Source: JAVXTH01 sp036641395
GTDB taxonomy: Bacteria; Bacillota_I; Bacilli_A; Erysipelotrichales; Erysipelotrichaceae
Assembly (NCBI GenBank): GCA_036641395.1
Contig: JAVWEY010000021.1
Span: 1-27,455 of the forward strand
Length of the DNA stretch: 27,455 nt
Direction: 5' to 3'
Shown in pieces: positions 23,508 to 27,455 of the stretch. Below the pieces are notes generated by a model. That model was not told the DNA's origin, did not search any database, and worked only from the letters and a program-made list of their open reading frames with translations. The position numbers were made by a program, and so were the translations under genes. The first letter of the stretch is position 1. Each line of letters starts with the position of its first letter.

Positions 23508-23731
23508 AGAAGTAAGGGAAGCCTTCTTCTAACCATCATTTTTTTCATTCTAACACCTTTCTTTATAACACCTAGGCAATGTTATAAGGAATGTTGAATC
23601 CAAACACTGTTTATATTCCTTCCTTAAATATAAAAATCGGATTCAACAATTGTTTCTTATTCATATTTCCTTTCAATTAATGTTTAAGACACTAGAGAAA
23701 GCACAGTTATAATTGCTGTGTTTTTTCTTAT
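23508..23731 (+). ncRNA. Candidate structured RNA of about 220 nt, CCUU-rich
   Basis: It starts at the promoter above and ends at an intrinsic terminator. Visible structures: a 5' hairpin AGAAG-T-AAGG / CCTT-CTTCT with a GAAG loop (23508-23532); a pyrimidine-rich single strand; a hairpin CTTTATAACA / TGTTATAAGG with loop CCTAGGCAA; a larger one AATGTTGAATCC / GGATTCAACA(A)TT enclosing TTTATATT / AATATAAA with loop CCTTCCTTA; and a tail with TTTCCTTTCAA. Four unpaired CCTT motifs could pair with Shine-Dalgarno sequences. No ORF with a ribosome site is seen. I compared it by eye with 6S, SRP and tmRNA features and found no match. It may be a trans-acting small RNA or an nfnB 3'-UTR product. Confidence 0.6.
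23697..23731 (+). terminator. Intrinsic terminator of the candidate RNA
   Basis: AAAGCACAG / CTGTGTTTT stem (one G-T pair) around TTATAATTG, followed by a T tract ending TTTTTTC. Confidence 0.8.
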
Positions 23732-23743
23732 CTTTTTTGACTC

Positions 23744-23772
23744 TTGACGATGTCTTAATAATTCGTTATACT
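23744..23772 (+). promoter_or_regulatory. SigA-type promoter of the T-box/leuS transcript
   Basis: -35 TTGACG (23744-23749), a 17-base spacer, and -10 TATACT (23767-23772). The start is predicted near 23779, at the beginning of T-box Stem I. Confidence 0.85.
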
Positions 23773-23779
23773 TGTTTAA

Positions 23780-23980
23780 GTAAGCTAAGAAGTAGAATAG
23801 TAATTATGAATGCTGGTAAAGAGAACTGATGGTTGGTGAAAATCAGAGCAGATACATAATGAATTAACTATGGAGCAAATCCGTATCTTCCGCGTTAAGG
23901 ATAATGAAGTGCATATACAATGTATATGAACTAAGGTGGTACCGCGTGATTCACGTCCTTAGAGATAAGGACGTTTTTTT
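23780..23980 (+). promoter_or_regulatory. T-box leader controlling leuS (Leu specifier UUA)
   Basis: A transcriptional T-box riboswitch that senses uncharged tRNA(Leu). The T-box sequence AAGGTGGTACCGCG is at 23933-23946. Stem I is built on ATAGT / ACTAT and TTATG / CATAA, with the AGTA / GAA loop-E pattern beside the specifier loop. The codon after GAA is TTA (23864-23866), a leucine codon read by tRNA(Leu)-UAA, which matches the downstream gene. A terminator ACGTCCTTA / TAAGGACGT with a GAGA loop and T run (23953-23980) would be prevented when the NCCA end of uncharged tRNA binds the T-box bulge. Low leucine charging therefore raises LeuRS. Confidence 0.95.
23953..23980 (+). terminator. Regulated T-box terminator
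   Basis: A 9-bp perfect stem with a GAGA loop and seven T residues. Its 5' arm lies just after the T-box sequence, mutually exclusive with the antiterminator. Confidence 0.9.
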
Positions 23981-24003
23981 ATGCTTAGAAAGGTGGCTAT
24001 ATT

Positions 24004-26406
24004 ATGAATGCTTTTGATCACAGAGAGATAGAAAAGAAATGGCAGAAATATTGGTTAGAGAATAAAAGTTTTGCTTGCGATACAAGTGATTTTTCAAAAC
24101 CTAAATATTATGTATTGGATATGTTTCCTTATCCAAGTGGAAATGGATTACATGTAGGACATCCAGAAGGTTATACGGCAACTGATATTATTGCACGAAT
24201 GAAGAGAATGCAAGGATATAATGTATTACATCCAATGGGATGGGATGCTTTTGGATTACCTGCGGAACAATTTGCGATTCAAACCGGACATCATCCAGCA
24301 GAATTTACAAAAAAGAATATTAATCATTTTAGAGATCAAATTCAAGCTTTAGGTTTTTCTTATGATTGGGATCGTGAAATATCGACTACTGACCCAGATT
24401 ATTATAAATGGACGCAATGGATATTCACTAAGCTATATGATCGAGGGCTTGCCTATGTGGATGAGATACCAGTCAATTGGTGTCCAGAACTTGGAACAGT
24501 ACTTGCCAATGAAGAAGTAATTGATGGGGTAAGTGAGCGTGGTGGTTATCCGGTAGAACGTCGTCCAATGCGTCAATGGGTATTGAAAATTACGGAATAT
24601 GCAGAAGAACTATTAGCAGATCTTGATTTATGTGATTGGCCACAATCAACAAAAGAAATGCAAATTAATTGGATTGGGAAAAGTGTTGGAGCAAATGTTA
24701 TCTTTAAAATTAAAGGTACGAAGAAAGAATTCACGGTATTTACGACTCGTTGTGATACTTTATTTGGTGCTACTTATTGTGTTATGTCACCAGAACATCC
24801 TTTTGTAATGGATATATGTGATGAAAGTAAAAAAGCAGAAATTATTGCTTATCAAAAAGTATGCGGAAGTAAATCAGATCTTGAACGTACTGAATTAAAT
24901 AAAGATAAAACTGGTGTCTTTACTGGTGCCTACGCAATTAATCCAGTCAATGGGTTAGAAGTACCAATTTGGATTAGTGATTATGTTTTAGCAAGTTATG
25001 GAACCGGAGCGATTATGGCAGTTCCTGCGCATGATACACGTGATTATGAATTTGCGAAAAAGTTTAACTTAGAAATTAAACCAGTTCTTGAAGGTGGAAA
25101 CGTAGAAGAAGAACCTTATTGCGGAGATGGTCTTCATATCAATTCAGATTTTCTAAATGGAATGGATAAAGAAACAGCAATCTCGACAATGATTTCATGG
25201 TTAAAAGAACATAACTGTGGAGAAGGTAAGACAACTTATAAATTACGTGATTGGTTATTTTCACGTCAACGTTATTGGGGAGAACCAATACCGATTATTC
25301 ATATGAGTGATGGTACTTCTAGAACAGTTGATATTGATGAATTACCACTTGAACTTCCTGAAACTAATAATTTTAAACCAAATGCTAACGGAGAAAGTCC
25401 GCTAACACATGTTGAAGATTTTATTAATGTTGAAATTGATGGAGTAAAGGGGAAACGTGAATCAAATACGATGCCTCAATGGGCTGGTAGTTGTTGGTAT
25501 TATTTGCGTTACATTGATCCTCACAACGATCAAGCATTAGCTGATCCTAAATTATTAGAACACTGGTTACCGGTTGATTTATATGTTGGTGGTGCAGAAC
25601 ATGCTGTTTTACATTTACTATATGCACGTTTTTGGCATAAAGTATTATATGATTGTGGTGCAGTACCAACCAAAGAACCATTTAAAAAATTATTTCACCA
25701 AGGGATGATTCTTGGCGAAAACATGGAAAAAATGTCTAAATCAAGAGGAAATGTTGTGAATCCTGATGATATTATTCAAAGTCATGGTGCGGATGCCTTA
25801 CGTGTTTATGAGATGTTTATGGGACCTCTTGAAGCAGCGTTACCATGGAATACCAATGGCTTAGATGGTGCTCGTAAGTGGATTGATCGGGTGTGGCGTT
25901 TATATAATGATTATGATAAATTCAGTGATGAAAATGATGGATCACTTGATAAGTTATATAATAAAACCGTTAAAAAGGTAACAAATGATATTGATACACT
26001 TAATTTGAACACAGCAATATCTGCGATGATGATTTTTGTGAACGAATGTTATAAGAGTGAAACTATTTATAAAGAATATGCAACAGGTTTCTTAAAAATG
26101 TTCGCATGTTTTGCACCTCATAGCGGAGAAGAGTTATGGCATACTGTCTTTAAACAAACAGAAAGTATCACATATGCTGCTTGGCCAGTTGTTGATGAGA
26201 GTAAATTAATTGAAGATGAAGTTGAAGTAATTGTTCAAGTAAATGGGAAATTACGTGGTAAATGTTTAGTTGATGCAAGTTGTGATGAAGCATTTATGAA
26301 AGAAGAAGCAATGAAAATACCTGCGGTCATATCTCAAATAGAAGGTAAAACAATCCGTAAAGTTATTGTAATTAAAGGTAAAGTAGTAAATATTGTCGCA
26401 AATTAA
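24004..26406 (+). CDS. leuS: Leucine-tRNA ligase
   Basis: An 800-residue class I aminoacyl-tRNA synthetase that charges tRNA(Leu). The HIGH motif is HVGH at 50-53 and the KMSKS loop is at 576-580. The CP1 editing domain lies roughly at 220-420 and contains the conserved FTTRCDTLFGATY and YGTGAIMAVPAHDTRDYEFA segments used to clear mischarged tRNA. WAGSCWYYLRYIDP and GGAEHAVLHLLYARFW precede the KMSKS loop. The C-terminal domain ends VIVIKGKVVNIVAN. The ATG follows AAGGTGG. Expression is governed by the T-box directly upstream. Length is typical for bacterial LeuRS of Firmicutes (about 800-805). Confidence 0.98.
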   Translation: MNAFDHREIEKKWQKYWLENKSFACDTSDFSKPKYYVLDMFPYPSGNGLHVGHPEGYTATDIIARMKRMQGYNVLHPMGWDAFGLPAEQFAIQTGHHPAEFTKKNINHFRDQIQALGFSYDWDREISTTDPDYYKWTQWIFTKLYDRGLAYVDEIPVNWCPELGTVLANEEVIDGVSERGGYPVERRPMRQWVLKITEYAEELLADLDLCDWPQSTKEMQINWIGKSVGANVIFKIKGTKKEFTVFTTRCDTLFGATYCVMSPEHPFVMDICDESKKAEIIAYQKVCGSKSDLERTELNKDKTGVFTGAYAINPVNGLEVPIWISDYVLASYGTGAIMAVPAHDTRDYEFAKKFNLEIKPVLEGGNVEEEPYCGDGLHINSDFLNGMDKETAISTMISWLKEHNCGEGKTTYKLRDWLFSRQRYWGEPIPIIHMSDGTSRTVDIDELPLELPETNNFKPNANGESPLTHVEDFINVEIDGVKGKRESNTMPQWAGSCWYYLRYIDPHNDQALADPKLLEHWLPVDLYVGGAEHAVLHLLYARFWHKVLYDCGAVPTKEPFKKLFHQGMILGENMEKMSKSRGNVVNPDDIIQSHGADALRVYEMFMGPLEAALPWNTNGLDGARKWIDRVWRLYNDYDKFSDENDGSLDKLYNKTVKKVTNDIDTLNLNTAISAMMIFVNECYKSETIYKEYATGFLKMFACFAPHSGEELWHTVFKQTESITYAAWPVVDESKLIEDEVEVIVQVNGKLRGKCLVDASCDEAFMKEEAMKIPAVISQIEGKTIRKVIVIKGKVVNIVAN

Positions 26407-26425
26407 ATGGTATTTTAACTTATAT

Positions 26426-26454
26426 TTGTAAGCGACAAAAAAGTCTGATATAAT
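26426..26454 (+). promoter_or_regulatory. Promoter for the YebC-like gene
   Basis: -35 TTGTAA (26426-26431), a 17-base spacer, and TGATATAAT with -10 TATAAT (26449-26454). The start is near 26461, just before GGAGAGTGAT. Confidence 0.8.
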
Positions 26455-26486
26455 AAACATGCGAAAATTTGGAGAGTGATTATAGA

Positions 26487-27215
26487 ATGGGAAGACATTT
26501 TGAAGTGCGTGCTGCTTCCATGCAAAAAACAGCAAACGCAAAAGCTAAAGTTTATTCACGATTTGGTAAAGAGATATTAGTAGCAGCTAAATCCGGTGTG
26601 CCAGATCCAGAGATGAACGTAACCCTTAAAAAGATGATTGAACGTGCAAAAGCAAATCAAGTACCAGCAGATGTAATTAAACGTGCCATTGAAAAAGCAA
26701 AAGGGCCAGCAACTGAAAACTATACTAGTTCTATGTATGAAGGTTTTGGATCTGGTGGAGGAGCAACAATCTTAGTTGAATGTTTAAGTGATAATGCAAA
26801 TCGTACCATTGCTGAATTACGTGGAGCTTTTAATAAATCAAAAGCAAAGATTGGAGTACTTGGAAGTGTTTCATTTAATTATGAGCATATTGGAGCTATC
26901 TCAATTGAATATACAGATGAAGAAGCAATGATGGATGCCTTAATTATGGCTGATGTTGATTTAAAAGATTTAGAAGTTGAAGATGGTCATATGGATATTT
27001 CAGTTGATTCTCAAGACTTATATAAAGCTAAAACTGCAATTGAAGAATTAATACCTGATGTGAAATTTGATTTATTAGAGCCAACGATGGTTCCTAATGA
27101 ATATGTTGAACTTGATGGAAATGATAAAATGTTATTTGAACGTTTAGTTACTTTATTAGATGATATTGATGATGTTCAAAATGTTTATCATAATGTTTCA
27201 AATCTAGAATTATAG
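26487..27215 (+). CDS. YebC/PmpR-family protein (YeeI-like)
   Basis: 242 residues, the full family length. MGRHFEVRAASMQKTANAKAKVYSRFGKEI and the helix-rich N-terminal domain, then YEGFGSGGGATILVECLSDNANRT near residue 90 and an acidic C-terminal domain, are diagnostic. The MGRxxE start and missing KW...K variant resemble B. subtilis YeeI rather than YrbC. Members have been described as DNA-binding regulators and, more recently, as factors that relieve ribosome stalling at proline-rich stretches; which applies here is not shown. ATG 26487 was chosen because GGAG-AGTGAT precedes it and the upstream in-frame TTG is within that ribosome site. A terminator follows. Confidence 0.93.
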   Translation: MGRHFEVRAASMQKTANAKAKVYSRFGKEILVAAKSGVPDPEMNVTLKKMIERAKANQVPADVIKRAIEKAKGPATENYTSSMYEGFGSGGGATILVECLSDNANRTIAELRGAFNKSKAKIGVLGSVSFNYEHIGAISIEYTDEEAMMDALIMADVDLKDLEVEDGHMDISVDSQDLYKAKTAIEELIPDVKFDLLEPTMVPNEYVELDGNDKMLFERLVTLLDDIDDVQNVYHNVSNLEL

Positions 27216-27217
27216 TT

Positions 27218-27247
27218 ATAAGTCGGGGAATTCCCGACTTATTTTTA
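27218..27247 (+). terminator. Intrinsic terminator after the YebC-like gene
   Basis: A 10-bp perfect stem ATAAGTCGGG / CCCGACTTAT with a GAATT loop, followed by TTTTT. Confidence 0.9.
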
Positions 27248-27260
27248 AAAGGATGAGTTT

Positions 27261-27416
27261 ATGAAAGCAATCTTAAGTAAGGCACTAGAAAGTGATATCA
27301 ATGAATTAGAATGCTTCTATCAAAAAGTAGTAAAGTATCAGGATGAACATCAAATGCACCAATGGAATCAAGAAGATGTTTTATCTATTATCATGCAAGA
27401 ATACTCCCACTTCTAA
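27261..27416 (+). pseudogene. Truncated GNAT-like acetyltransferase N-terminus
   Basis: ATG at 27261, preceded by AAAAGGATGAG, opens a 51-codon ORF beginning MKAILSKALESDINELECF and containing YQDEHQMHQWNQEDVLSII. This resembles the first helices of GNAT-family N-acetyltransferases, where a variable helix ends in a hydrophobic-HQW motif before the core. The reading stops at TAA 27414-27416, inside a hairpin, long before the acetyl-CoA-binding core. The simplest explanation is interruption by a mobile element whose end begins around 27400. Whether the rest of the gene lies beyond the window is unknown. The family call is tentative. Confidence 0.5.
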
Positions 27417-27455
27417 AGTGGTGAGATGAATTGCATAAAAATGGTGAGATGAATT
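27404..27455. mobile_element. Possible end of an IS200/IS605-family element
   Basis: CTCCCACTT (27404-27412) and AAGTGG-T-GAG (27416-27425) form a 9-bp hairpin with one extrahelical T and a CTA loop. Imperfect subterminal hairpins with a bulged T are what IS200/IS605 Y1 transposases recognise, and these elements leave no target duplication. The hairpin sits exactly where a GNAT-like frame breaks. Only 52 bases are in the window, with no transposase or TnpB sequence, so this is an inference. Confidence 0.4.
27419..27455 (+). repeat. Direct repeat TGGTGAGATGAATT, two copies 23 bases apart
   Basis: Identical 14-base copies lie at 27419-27432 and 27442-27455, separated by GCATAAAAA. The second copy ends exactly at the window edge, so more copies may follow. 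It lies directly beside the hairpin and could be the subterminal repeat of an insertion sequence. Confidence 0.7.

Larger units (their letters stand above)
23462..24003. other. 542-base intergenic region holding two structured RNAs
   Basis: It contains a promoter (23473-23501), a candidate structured RNA ending in a terminator (23508-23731), a second promoter (23744-23772) and the leucine T-box leader (23780-23980). No credible protein-coding ORF is present. Confidence 0.8.

Noticed and set aside
23508..23731. 6S RNA
   Set aside because: The 5' and 3' ends do not pair with each other, and the region forms separate hairpins rather than one long rod with a central bubble. A covariance search would be needed to exclude it fully.
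26266..26541. 91-residue minus-strand reading frame across the leuS/yebC junction
   Set aside because: It covers the leuS end, the yebC promoter and the yebC start, and its translation has no recognisable protein features.
27419..27455. CRISPR array start
   Set aside because: Only two copies are visible, the identical part is 14 bases and the spacer nine bases, too short for CRISPR repeats and spacers.

Overview
This is an AT-rich, gene-dense chromosomal segment from a low-GC Firmicute. Protein resemblance (YeeI-type YebC, short ProB, NfnAB pair) and the mix of genes suggest an Erysipelotrichia-like gut anaerobe, but that placement is inference. Supporting facts are SigA-type promoters with extended -10 boxes, strong GGAGG/AGGTGA ribosome sites, a T-box leader before leuS, and the order RNase J / FtsK-SpoIIIE / nucleoside ABC transporter / two M16 peptidases, which I recall from Listeria and Bacillus chromosomes. 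No prophage or CRISPR is visible. The only mobile-element sign is at the extreme right end.

Layout: 1-3272 holds the C-terminal half of an RNase J-like protein with altered active-site motifs and an FtsK/SpoIIIE translocase. 3481-8315 is a BMP-type nucleoside/purine ABC importer: a lipoprotein with its own promoter, a cre-like box and a terminator, then a tandem ATPase and two permeases that overlap by a few bases. 8436-10950 is an inactive/active M16 peptidase pair. 11114-13618 holds a 21-residue leader ORF, a short SSB without the acidic tail, and proB-proA for proline synthesis. 13681-16589 carries an MFS transporter, a hypothetical protein, a YqaA/VTT membrane protein with a strange start region, and a convergent class-I glutamine-amidotransferase-like hydrolase. 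16590-17110 is a long gap with a very convincing small-RNA gene. 17111-20999 has an AlaX-type alanyl-tRNA editing protein, a divergent radical-SAM protein, a YgjP-type metallopeptidase and a DegV lipid-binding protein. 21234-23461 is the electron-bifurcating transhydrogenase pair NfnA-NfnB. 23462-24003 contains a second candidate structured RNA and then the leucine T-box controlling leuS (24004-26406). A YebC/PmpR-type regulator follows. The window ends in a truncated GNAT-like ORF next to an IS200/IS605-like hairpin and a 23-nt direct repeat.

Most unusual points: (1) a 21-bp hairpin at 15377-15423 whose five-base loop is exactly the Shine-Dalgarno core for the YqaA-like gene, which has no ATG/GTG/TTG at its expected start and may begin at AUU; (2) a roughly 143-nt RNA at 16840-16982 with an excellent promoter, a GNRA-capped 5' hairpin, a long rod with two CCCCC-bearing unpaired loops, and an intrinsic terminator; (3) a roughly 220-nt RNA at 23508-23731 with its own promoter and terminator and several CCUU-rich unpaired segments. 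No experimental or database evidence was available for any of these.
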